DNA of 7,960 bases, taken from Acidimicrobiaceae bacterium UBA2093 (GTDB taxonomy: Bacteria > Actinomycetota > Acidimicrobiia > Acidimicrobiales > Ilumatobacteraceae). This document shows positions 1-5,659 of the stretch, one piece after another. Numbering within the stretch: the first letter of the stretch is position 1; every line of letters begins with the position of its first letter. The notes under the pieces are model-generated. The model ran no database searches, was not told the origin of the DNA, and was given only the letters and a program-made list of their open reading frames with translations. The translations under genes and the position numbers were made by a program. Location: the NCBI GenBank assembly GCA_002331255.1, contig DCZD01000046.1:27561-35520 (forward strand), written 5' to 3'.

Positions 1-122
1 ATCGGCTCTTCCAGATCCGCCACTCGAATTTCCAGCATGGCTGTCAGATCTGCGTGCTCATTGGGCAGGCAACGAGAAACATTCCGACTGAAGCGCTCGC
101 GCCGGTCGAGGCGTCGTCTCAC
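1..122 (-). CDS. Possible gene fragment, 5' end only, runs off the left edge
   Basis: This is a tentative call. On the minus strand a frame opens with GTG at 122-120, whose last two bases plus the next one form the TGA stop of the universal stress protein gene (a GTGA overlap, a common sign of translational coupling). It stays open for about 40 codons to the window edge. The peptide begins Met-Arg-Arg-Arg-Leu-Asp-Arg-Arg and is very basic at first, then more acidic (ending Val-Ala-Asp-Leu-Glu-Glu-Pro), with a possible helical character. A second in-frame start is the ATG at 38-36. There is no clear Shine-Dalgarno sequence, and I do not recognise a family. The open stretch is short enough to occur by chance. 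Confidence 0.35.
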   Translation of the reverse strand, partial: MRRRLDRRERFSRNVSRCLPNEHADLTAMLEIRVADLEEP

Positions 123-550
123 TTTGCCGGAACAACCACGACGGGAATTGAGCTGTGGTGCACGACATAATCGGCAACTGACCCAAGCAGCATTCCAGTC
201 AATGCGCCACGACCTCGTGCACCGATAACAATGAAGTCAGCATCTTTGAGTTTGAGTGCATCACGTGCGTCACCATGTATGAGTGTCTTTTTCAGTGTGA
301 TGCCACGAGCCTTAGCTTTGGGCTCAGAAGTCTCGAACATCTTGTCGAGCATGACTTTGGCTGCTGAATCATCGACGTCATAAGCCATCATCATCTCGGC
401 ACCGTAGACATAGGGGTGCCACGCATGAACAAGAGTGATCGAATCGCCCGAGTGCGCATGTTCGACAGCCCAGTCGATGGCCTTCCGAGAATTTTCAGAA
501 CCGTCGGTACCGACGATGATGTTGTGGGAATGTTCTGGCGAAGTCGTCAT
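119..550 (-). CDS. Universal stress protein (UspA family), ATP-binding type
   Basis: A 143-residue single-domain universal stress protein, the usual length for one Usp domain. It shows the N-terminal strand Ile-Ile-Val-Gly-Thr-Asp-Gly-Ser (11-18, with conserved Asp16) and the ATP-binding signature G-x2-G-x9-G-S at Gly110, Gly113, Gly123 and Ser124, followed by the terminal strand of valines. The intact signature places it with the ATP-binding UspFG/MJ0577-like branch, not with E. coli UspA, which lacks it. Such cytosolic proteins bind ATP and respond to starvation, hypoxia or oxidative stress; the specific role here is unknown. The ATG at 550 is preferred over a TTG at 586: the homology begins just after the ATG, the TTG is part of a -35-like hexamer, and TATGTT ends 6 nt before the ATG. 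The stop codon overlaps a possible downstream start at the left edge. Confidence 0.93.
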   Translation of the reverse strand: MTTSPEHSHNIIVGTDGSENSRKAIDWAVEHAHSGDSITLVHAWHPYVYGAEMMMAYDVDDSAAKVMLDKMFETSEPKAKARGITLKKTLIHGDARDALKLKDADFIVIGARGRGALTGMLLGSVADYVVHHSSIPVVVVPAK

Positions 551-556
551 GAAGTC

Positions 557-586
557 AACATAGAAAGACACATGTGTTGCTGACAA
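557..586 (-). promoter_or_regulatory. Promoter of the universal stress gene, leaderless type
   Basis: Read on the minus strand: TTGTCA (586-581, one mismatch to the -35 consensus), an 18-nt spacer, and TATGTT (562-557) as the -10. The -10 ends 6 nt before the ATG at 550, so transcription should start at or next to the ATG. A perfect 10-bp palindrome lies inside the spacer and could hold a regulator. Seen by eye; not verified by transcription data. Confidence 0.55.
568..577. repeat. Palindrome ACACATGTGT in the promoter spacer
   Basis: A perfect 10-bp palindrome between the -35 and -10 hexamers of the universal stress gene. The position suits a dimeric repressor that would block RNA polymerase. 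No second copy was noticed elsewhere in the window. A chance occurrence is possible. Confidence 0.35.
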
Positions 587-617
587 GTACGTGTGTCGCT
601 CTCTTCTTCATTTCATA

Positions 618-652
618 CATTGATGCTTGTACGTTGCCGTCCAGCATCAGTG
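618..652. repeat. Inverted repeat upstream of the secreted-protein gene
   Basis: TGATGCT (621-627) and AGCATCA (643-649) are perfect inverted arms. Extending outward gives 10-position arms with one G-T wobble (618-627 and 643-652) around a 15-nt loop. It lies between the divergent universal stress gene and the secreted-protein gene. Two TANNNT hexamers, TACATT (616-621) and TACGTT (630-635), overlap it on the plus strand, so it may be an operator at the promoter of the rightward gene or a structure in its leader. There is no T-run, so it is unlikely to be an intrinsic terminator. Confidence 0.35.
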
Positions 653-680
653 GGAAGTCACAGTAAGTGGGCCTCACGCA

Positions 681-686
681 GGAGGT
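681..686 (+). promoter_or_regulatory. Shine-Dalgarno GGAGGT for the secreted-protein gene
   Basis: A near-perfect anti-16S match. It stands 5 nt before an in-frame TTG (692) and 11 nt before the in-frame ATG (698), so either could be the start; the ATG at 688 is out of frame and too close. Only this gene and mftD in the window have a clear Shine-Dalgarno sequence. Confidence 0.6.
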
Positions 687-697
687 AATGGTTGCAG

Positions 698-1873
698 ATG
701 TGGTGTCGTCGAAAGTTGCAAGTTGTCATGGTCATCCTCGTGCTCATGACGTCGGGTGGTATCGCTCCATCGCCTGGTTCAGCTGAAGTCCGGCCCAGCG
801 CTGCTCTTCCATTGTCCATTCCAGATCTCAACCTCCGCGTCGATCTGACGCGAGCGATCTCTTCGTCATTTCGTCTCACACAACTGAACTGCACATCGGG
901 AACGACACGTTTTCCAACAGTGGTGTCGATGGCACGTTCGATGAGATATTTCCCAGAGCGGTGGAATCGCGCACGAACCTTCTCATGTCAGCCACGAGCG
1001 CGACTTGACCCTTATACGTTCACGTTGTACGGAGCCGCCAGCAGCAACGACACACAGCTGACGGACGGAGATGTGGTGACGCGGTGTTCCTTTGGTGGCG
1101 ACGTCAAGTTCGAAATGAACCTGGTTGTTGGAACGACCGTTGCCGACTTGGTTCACATGGAGATTACAGATTCTTTTCGTTTCCCGGTCACCTGTGGTTT
1201 TCGAATCAGTTCGAAGAGTCAGACTTTCGCAGTTGTTGGCAGCCTTGCGGGTGTGGCTGTTGTTGATGGTGGAGTAGGAAGCTGTGGCGTTGGCTTTCGG
1301 GCATGTGCATCATTTTCTGTCAATCGAGCAGACGTGACCGTGACGAACGGAGTTGGAAAGTATGGAGGAGCTGTCGCCCTCGGCACTTTTGACCATGCAG
1401 ACATCTTTCAAATTCCTGAGCTGGTCCAACTGTCGTACCTGGTCGACACTGTGCGTACGTCCGATGTCGTGGCTACAGACATCGCTCCTGTGGCTCTGGA
1501 CGATGTGCCCCCAGTGGTCTCGTCGATGCAACTGCAGTTTCTTGCTGGAACATCAATCTCGTCGCTCTTGAGACCGATGTCCCCGGTCAGTGGTCAATCG
1601 CCTTCGATTCAGTTGGGTGGCGACATCACTGTCTCGACAGCACCAGGAACGGCGTGTAGGGCGTTTGTGACGAGAGGTACATCGAAGGTCTCATTACCAG
1701 CTCGCACCGCCACGTCACTTGGTCTGGTGACATGGTTGGTGTCAGCAAGCCTCAATGAAAAACTCAGGTTAGATTTTCGCAGCTTCGGAAAACCAGCAAC
1801 CGTCACCTTGACGACGGTGTGCACCACGATTGATTCACGTTCAGTGATGACGCGAAAAGTGACTCTGAACTGA
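698..1873 (+). CDS. Secreted protein of unknown function, cysteine-rich, possible C-terminal Ig-like domain
   Basis: A 391-residue protein that I do not recognise as a whole. The N-terminus is a classic signal peptide: Cys-Arg-Arg-Lys, then a hydrophobic core of Val, Ile, Leu and Met (about residues 9-18), and likely cleavage after Gly-Ser-Ala (27-29), so it should be exported by Sec. The mature part is rich in Thr, Ser and Val, predicted mostly beta strand, with eight cysteines (65, 97, 130, 166, 196, 203, 320, 375), enough for four disulfides. No C-terminal membrane anchor or sortase signal is seen. The last about 75 residues (Thr-Ala-Pro-Gly-Thr-Ala-Cys, then a Trp, then Thr-Val-Cys near the end) resemble the Cys-bounded Ig-like repeat common in secreted actinobacterial proteins, a match from memory. 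An in-frame TTG at 692 with closer Shine-Dalgarno spacing is an alternative start, adding two residues. It is transcribed alone and faces the peroxiredoxin gene. Confidence 0.78.
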   Translation: MWCRRKLQVVMVILVLMTSGGIAPSPGSAEVRPSAALPLSIPDLNLRVDLTRAISSSFRLTQLNCTSGTTRFPTVVSMARSMRYFPERWNRARTFSCQPRARLDPYTFTLYGAASSNDTQLTDGDVVTRCSFGGDVKFEMNLVVGTTVADLVHMEITDSFRFPVTCGFRISSKSQTFAVVGSLAGVAVVDGGVGSCGVGFRACASFSVNRADVTVTNGVGKYGGAVALGTFDHADIFQIPELVQLSYLVDTVRTSDVVATDIAPVALDDVPPVVSSMQLQFLAGTSISSLLRPMSPVSGQSPSIQLGGDITVSTAPGTACRAFVTRGTSKVSLPARTATSLGLVTWLVSASLNEKLRLDFRSFGKPATVTLTTVCTTIDSRSVMTRKVTLN

Positions 1874-1894
1874 GGTCAGCGTTGACCGTCACTT
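1857..1894. terminator. Nested stem-loop between convergent genes
   Basis: AAGTGAC (1857-1863) pairs with GTCACTT (1888-1894), and directly inside the right arm lies a second hairpin, GGTCA-gcgt-TGACC (1874-1887). The structure covers the stop codon of the secreted-protein gene and reaches the stop codon of the peroxiredoxin gene. Its symmetry would allow use from both directions. There is no U-tract, so it would be an atypical terminator or a 3'-end stabiliser. Confidence 0.35.
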
Positions 1895-2342
1895 ATCGTC
1901 GACGAAGCACCTCAAGAGCTTGGTCAGCATGGGCATTCATGCGAATTTCGCTACTGATGCGGGCAAGAATTCGTCGATCTGTGTCGATGACGAAAGTGAC
2001 GCGCTTGGTGGGAAGAAAGCTGATGTTGCGAGCCACTGTAAACATTGATGCAACTTTCTGGTCGGGATCGCTGAGAAGCGGATAGTCAAACCCATGTTTG
2101 TCAGAAAACTGCTTCTGTTTCTCGACCTTGTCGATGCTGATGCCGACGCGCTGTGCGCCGAGCGTGGCGAATTCTGTCGCGAGATCACGGAAGTGGCAGC
2201 TCTCAACAGTGCACCCCTTGGTCATGGCCGCTGGGTAGAAGAACAACACGACTGGACCGCTCTGCAATGCAGTGGACAGCCGCCACGGATTGCCATCTTG
2301 TGTGGGCAGTTCGAAGTCGTCGACGATGTCACCAGAATTCAT
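1893..2342 (-). CDS. bcp: Peroxiredoxin, Bcp/PrxQ type (thioredoxin-dependent thiol peroxidase)
   Basis: A 149-residue AhpC/TSA-fold peroxiredoxin that reduces hydrogen peroxide and organic hydroperoxides in the cytosol, recycled by thioredoxin. The active site reads Pro37-Ala-Ala-Met-Thr41-Lys-Gly-Cys44, with peroxidatic Cys44, and Cys49 five residues on, the arrangement of E. coli Bcp (Cys45/Cys50), which makes an internal disulfide. The strand Val-Val-Leu-Phe-Phe-Tyr-Pro (31-37) and the later Thr-Phe-Val-Ile-Asp segment also fit, and the length is normal. The ATG at 2342 is chosen because homology begins there with Gly-Asp-x-x-x-Asp-Phe-Glu-Leu-Pro and TACCCT ends 6 nt upstream; an ATG at 2414 would overlap the phosphatase gene and add an unrelated segment. 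It lies 34 bp downstream of the phosphatase gene on the same strand, so read-through is possible in addition to its own promoter. Confidence 0.93.
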   Translation of the reverse strand: MNSGDIVDDFELPTQDGNPWRLSTALQSGPVVLFFYPAAMTKGCTVESCHFRDLATEFATLGAQRVGISIDKVEKQKQFSDKHGFDYPLLSDPDQKVASMFTVARNISFLPTKRVTFVIDTDRRILARISSEIRMNAHADQALEVLRRR

Positions 2343-2348
2343 TCTGAG

Positions 2349-2354
2349 AGGGTA
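2349..2354 (-). promoter_or_regulatory. -10 box TACCCT of the peroxiredoxin gene, leaderless type
   Basis: TACCCT on the minus strand fits TANNNT and ends 6 nt before the ATG at 2342. No Shine-Dalgarno sequence is present and no good -35 is seen. The same arrangement recurs at four other genes in the window, which raises the weight of this otherwise short motif. Confidence 0.45.
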
Positions 2355-2376
2355 CCGGTGATGGGTGCTGGGGCAT

Positions 2377-2901
2377 TCACCGTGCATCACGAATGTCACG
2401 AAGATGAACATCAAGCGCGGCGACTAGTTCATGTTGGGCTCCAGCCTCTGGTCCGGCCATCGGACGCGAGGCGCGTACATGCGCGCAAGCGGTGTCAGCA
2501 TCTAAGCCGAGCATCATGGAAACCGCGACAGCTGTCGTTCCTGCGCGGCCGATTCCTGCGGCGCAATGGACTATGACATTTCGCCCACCACGCAGATTGT
2601 CGAGGACGAGCTCAAACATTGGCAACATCTCGTCGAGTCGATGTGCGCTTAGGTCTGGAATGGGGAACCAGAGCGCATCGTGTGGCACGTGGATCTTCAG
2701 CCAGTCGACATATGAGTCATACCGTCCGAGAAGTTCCTGCGCTTGAGTGAGGCAGATGACAAAAGGATTATCGAGTTCGACGAGTACTTCGTCGAGGCGT
2801 GAGCCAATGTGGTGCTTACCGCACAGCCACAGATCGCCTGTGACGGACTCGAGTGGAATCAGATGTCGACCGCCGTCAATCGACCACGATGTGGACACCA
2901 T
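2377..2901 (-). CDS. Dual-specificity-type protein phosphatase (Cys-based)
   Basis: A 174-residue protein of the protein-tyrosine/dual-specificity phosphatase family, which removes phosphate from Tyr (and often Ser/Thr) through a phosphocysteine intermediate. The P-loop is Val-His-Cys113-Ala-Ala-Gly-Ile-Gly-Arg119-Ala-Gly-Thr, the C-x5-R signature preceded by His. Asp83 in Phe-Pro-Ile-Pro-Asp is the likely general acid. The helix after the P-loop and the Arg-Pro-Met-x-Gly-Pro-Glu segment followed by a Gln (near 146-156) are typical of the fold. No membrane segment or signal peptide is seen, so it should be cytosolic. The ATG at 2901 is preferred because TACCAT ends exactly 6 nt before it. A TTG at 2943 would add 14 residues and has a possible GAGG about 9 nt upstream, so it cannot be excluded. 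The target is unknown; a kinase partner is not in the window. Confidence 0.88.
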   Translation of the reverse strand: MVSTSWSIDGGRHLIPLESVTGDLWLCGKHHIGSRLDEVLVELDNPFVICLTQAQELLGRYDSYVDWLKIHVPHDALWFPIPDLSAHRLDEMLPMFELVLDNLRGGRNVIVHCAAGIGRAGTTAVAVSMMLGLDADTACAHVRASRPMAGPEAGAQHELVAALDVHLRDIRDAR

Positions 2902-2907
2902 TCGTGC

Positions 2908-2913
2908 ATGGTA
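2908..2913 (-). promoter_or_regulatory. -10 box TACCAT of the phosphatase gene, leaderless type
   Basis: TACCAT on the minus strand ends 6 nt before the ATG at 2901. It supports that ATG over the upstream TTG at 2943. The -35 region is weak. Confidence 0.42.
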
Positions 2914-2944
2914 ACGGCCGGTCAGGCCTGGTGGCGATGACAAC

Positions 2945-2950
2945 TAGCGT
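2945..2950 (+). promoter_or_regulatory. -10 box TAGCGT of the patatin gene, leaderless type
   Basis: TAGCGT ends 6 nt before the ATG at 2957. The stretch from the box through the ATG closely resembles that of the universal stress gene (TATGTTGACTTCATG against TAGCGTGACCTCATG). No Shine-Dalgarno sequence is present. The phosphatase promoter faces the other way only about 30 bp away, so the two promoters nearly touch and could interfere. Confidence 0.48.
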
Positions 2951-2956
2951 GACCTC

Positions 2957-4432
2957 ATGCTCATGCAGTCGGCATCTTCGCCACGACCCTTGCCCGAACC
3001 ATCGACGCTTCAATTTCCCGTGGTACGTCCTGCAGACGCGTCTCATGCCACGTATCCGTGGGAGAACCTGGCATTTGAGGGTGGAGGTGCGAAAGGCTAT
3101 GCGTACATCGGGGCAGTGAAATGTCTCGAAGAGCGTGGCATCTATCCGAATCATGTTCGGCGAGTGGCCGGCACGAGCATCGGAAGTTTGTTTGCGGTGC
3201 TTACGTCCATCGGTTGTCCGACGGAATACATGGTGCAAAAGGTCCCCACTGACTTCCAGGCTCTCGCCAAAGACGGCTCCGGTGGCAACGTGCGATCGGT
3301 GGCGCGTGCGGCGCGTCGCAAAGGCATGCATCCTGGTCAGAAGCTGTTTGATTTCCTCGGGGAGATCTTGCTTGAGCGCACTGGAAGTGCAGACATCACC
3401 TTCGCGCAAGTGCTTGAGCGATACGGGAGAGAGGTGTGCATAACTGTCACCAATGTGACGCGCATGATGACCGAATATTGCCATCCGAAGACAACGCCGG
3501 ACATGCCCATTCGAGTTGCTGCTCGTATCTCAATGTCGTTGCCAGTGTTACTGCAACCGGTCATGCTCCAAGGGTCTCAGTCGATGCAGAGTGCTGGCGT
3601 CGAACCCGAGTACTACGTCGATGGTGGTTTGCTCTGCAACAACCCGACACACGTGTTCGATGGTTGGTGGTTGTCTCTCGACTCGCGCGACGCATTTCTG
3701 CGCCGAATGCAGCCTCTCAGCCGGGCACACGAGCACTATCCAAGGTCAGCGCGATTCAGCCCCACGAATTCTCAGACTCTGGGCTTCACACTGTTCGCGG
3801 GTGACGAGACAGACATCACCCGAGGGTGGCTACGTGAAGGGGCTGTGCCACCTCCGAGACCATCCACGAAGTCGGCTGACGAATGCAAGCAGAAAGAGCA
3901 AGCCAAGCAGCGTGCAGAATCCGTGCAGGTACCTCTACAGAAAATCTTGCAAGTGCTCGATGATGTGGACACTGATGCATCTGGCACCGTTTCCCTTCAA
4001 GAACTCGAGCAGGCACTCTCACGTTCGGGCGTGACTCATGCCGAGTTGCTGGCGATCTTTGGTACAACCGTCGCACATGAGATTTTTGCTCGCGTCAATA
4101 TCAATGGAAATAACGTGATCGAATTCGCAGAGGTGATTACTTTCCTTGAGTCAGTGGGAGTCGATGTGACGACACAGTTGGTGGGCTTTCCAGCGCGGCC
4201 ACCCAAGAACATGCTCGAGTTTGCGCTCAACATGCTCGAGGCTGTCAGCCGTGATCTGACACGGGCCAATCACACATCTGATGACTTTGATCGCACGATT
4301 CCGATCAACACCGATTACGTGGGCACTACCACTTTTGACTTGGTGCAAGACGACTTGAAATTTCTCATCGACACCGGGTTCGCACATACCCGCGCATTCC
4401 TTGATGACTACGACAGAAAGCGGTCTGCGTAG
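2957..4432 (+). CDS. Patatin-like phospholipase with an internal EF-hand pair
   Basis: A 491-residue patatin-family acyl hydrolase, expected to cleave acyl esters of phospholipids or neutral lipids. The catalytic parts are all visible: oxyanion loop Gly42-Gly-Gly-Ala-Lys-Gly47, nucleophile Ser74 in Gly-Thr-Ser-Ile-Gly (72-76), and Asp222 in Asp-Gly-Gly (222-224) followed by Asn-Asn-Pro. The chain then reaches Thr-Leu-Gly-Phe (274-277), a point where patatin domains normally continue. Here about 130 residues intervene: a charged, Gln/Lys-rich linker (305-325), a canonical EF-hand loop (338-349; Asp338, Asp340, Ser342, Gly343, Thr344, Ser346, Glu349) and a degenerate one (381-392; Asn381, Asn383, Asn385, Glu389, Glu392, with Asn in place of the Gly at loop position 6). 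The usual patatin ending, Asp-Arg-Thr-Ile-Pro-Ile (445-450) to Phe-Leu, follows at 445-482. Calcium control of the lipase is therefore likely. No signal peptide or membrane segment is seen. Its end overlaps the convergent sulfotransferase gene by 25 bp. Confidence 0.92.
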   Translation: MLMQSASSPRPLPEPSTLQFPVVRPADASHATYPWENLAFEGGGAKGYAYIGAVKCLEERGIYPNHVRRVAGTSIGSLFAVLTSIGCPTEYMVQKVPTDFQALAKDGSGGNVRSVARAARRKGMHPGQKLFDFLGEILLERTGSADITFAQVLERYGREVCITVTNVTRMMTEYCHPKTTPDMPIRVAARISMSLPVLLQPVMLQGSQSMQSAGVEPEYYVDGGLLCNNPTHVFDGWWLSLDSRDAFLRRMQPLSRAHEHYPRSARFSPTNSQTLGFTLFAGDETDITRGWLREGAVPPPRPSTKSADECKQKEQAKQRAESVQVPLQKILQVLDDVDTDASGTVSLQELEQALSRSGVTHAELLAIFGTTVAHEIFARVNINGNNVIEFAEVITFLESVGVDVTTQLVGFPARPPKNMLEFALNMLEAVSRDLTRANHTSDDFDRTIPINTDYVGTTTFDLVQDDLKFLIDTGFAHTRAFLDDYDRKRSA

Positions 4433-5646
4433 CGGGCGAATCGGTCCAACTCGTGATTGCGGTCAAGTCCAAGATCATCGAATGAGTACGAGTGACCACC
4501 TTTGTCTCCTTGCGGATTGGCACGGAGATACTCGGCCATGGTGGTGCGCGTCAACGGCGGTAGGGCGACATTCAGTTGTGCATAAATAGCTGCGATCACT
4601 TCTAGGGCGTCATCAAGGAACTGGCGATGGGTGCTGTGTGTGCAACGGTCAGTTGGCAAGAACGATGCGCTATCTAAGTCGACTAGTCGGTCAAGTGAGC
4701 GTGAATACAAGTCTGCGTGATACCTGCCGATGTCTGCGAATGAGACCTGGTCACTATGTGCCCACCGTAAGTTGGCGAGCAGACTGGTCACCGATGGAAG
4801 AACCAGCATCGGATCTCGGTGAGTGAATGACAACTTTGCATCGGGATAGGTGTTGAGAAGTACGTCAAGTGAGTGCAGGTGCACTGGTGATTTCAGCACC
4901 CATCGTCGACGAGCCATGCCATGCTGGAGCATCTGAAGCACCCGCTTGTGAACGGCGTATGCCGGTGTCATGTCGCACTGTTGAAGCCATGCGACATAGC
5001 TCGGAATGTTGTACCGAGCCACGAATTCTTCGCTGCGAAACGCAAATGACATGGCGGAGAGACATTCCTTCGGCATTCGAGCGGAGTATTCATGAATCGC
5101 GACAATGCCAGAGGCAACGGTCTGTGGTGTGCGCAATTCGATATCCGCAAGCGCAATTCGCGGGTCATCGTCGGACGCATCGCCAAGTGGTGCCGGAAAC
5201 AGAAGCTCCCAACCCTGTGGGCCACGCAGGGCGGGATCATTCATCAGCACTTCGTGCAAGATTGTCGTACCGGTGCGAGGTGCGCCTGCAACCACCCATG
5301 GCTCCTCGATCGTGATGTTCGTCAACTCTGGGTTGTCCCGAAAAGTGCGTTCGATGAGCACGCGTTGGTGCAGTAGTCGCGTCACATATCGGTGGGTTAT
5401 CCAACGTCCGAGAATGTTCAGCTGAGCTTCGCTCTCAAGCGCTGGAAGAAGCACTGCAAGCGCCTCGTGCGATGCGTCGTCAAGTTCACCGATGACTTCT
5501 GACGTGCTGCAGCCGAGGGCGGTTGCCACTTGACCTGCAATGTGATCAAGCGTTAGTGGCACATCGGCTACGGCGGAGATTGGCCAGATTTCGCCAGAGT
5601 TGATTTGTTCAACCCATGAAGGGCGAGGTGGTGGAGTCCAAGTCAT
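4408..5646 (-). CDS. PAPS-dependent sulfotransferase (Sulfotransfer_3 type)
   Basis: A 412-residue cytosolic sulfotransferase that should move a sulfuryl group from PAPS to an alcohol or amine acceptor. The 5'-phosphosulfate loop is Gly121-Ala-Pro-Arg-Thr-Gly-Thr-Thr128, followed by a Leu-His helix. The 3'-phosphate site is Thr275-His-Arg277-Asp-Pro with Ser285. Between them, His-Lys-Arg-Val-Leu-Gln (233-238) and Trp-Val-Leu-Lys-Ser-Pro (249-254) are typical of the large actinobacterial branch, as is the C-terminal Gly-His-Ser-Tyr-Ser-Phe-Asp-Asp (384-391) and the final Arg-Phe. The acceptor is unknown; lipids, sterol-like alcohols or glycans are candidates in this branch. The ATG at 5646 lies 13 bp after the stop of the DUF1214 gene with no Shine-Dalgarno sequence or promoter box, so it is probably the second gene of that operon. 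Confidence 0.92.
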   Translation of the reverse strand: MTWTPPPRPSWVEQINSGEIWPISAVADVPLTLDHIAGQVATALGCSTSEVIGELDDASHEALAVLLPALESEAQLNILGRWITHRYVTRLLHQRVLIERTFRDNPELTNITIEEPWVVAGAPRTGTTILHEVLMNDPALRGPQGWELLFPAPLGDASDDDPRIALADIELRTPQTVASGIVAIHEYSARMPKECLSAMSFAFRSEEFVARYNIPSYVAWLQQCDMTPAYAVHKRVLQMLQHGMARRRWVLKSPVHLHSLDVLLNTYPDAKLSFTHRDPMLVLPSVTSLLANLRWAHSDQVSFADIGRYHADLYSRSLDRLVDLDSASFLPTDRCTHSTHRQFLDDALEVIAAIYAQLNVALPPLTRTTMAEYLRANPQGDKGGHSYSFDDLGLDRNHELDRFARYADRFLS

Positions 5647-5659
5647 CAGCAGACAATCG

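Noticed and set aside
37..228. Plus-strand open frame of 63 codons
   Set aside because: It lies opposite the universal stress gene and is Arg-rich with no recognisable domain; it looks like a shadow frame.
551..586. TTG-initiated extension of the universal stress protein
   Set aside because: The added 12 residues have no family counterpart, and the TTG belongs to a -35-like hexamer upstream of a good -10 box.
2343..2414. ATG-initiated extension of the peroxiredoxin
   Set aside because: It overlaps the phosphatase gene, encodes no family sequence, and bypasses the ATG that has TACCCT 6 nt upstream.
2094..2576. Plus-strand open frame of 160 codons
   Set aside because: It runs antisense to the peroxiredoxin and phosphatase genes, both of which have complete catalytic motifs.
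2876..3484. Minus-strand open frame of 202 codons
   Set aside because: It is antisense to the patatin N-terminus, where GGGAKG and GTSIG are clear, and shows only His/Arg-rich sequence without domains.
3516..4034. Plus-strand open frame of 172 codons
   Set aside because: It is another frame of the patatin gene, with a Ser/Arg-rich composition and no motif.
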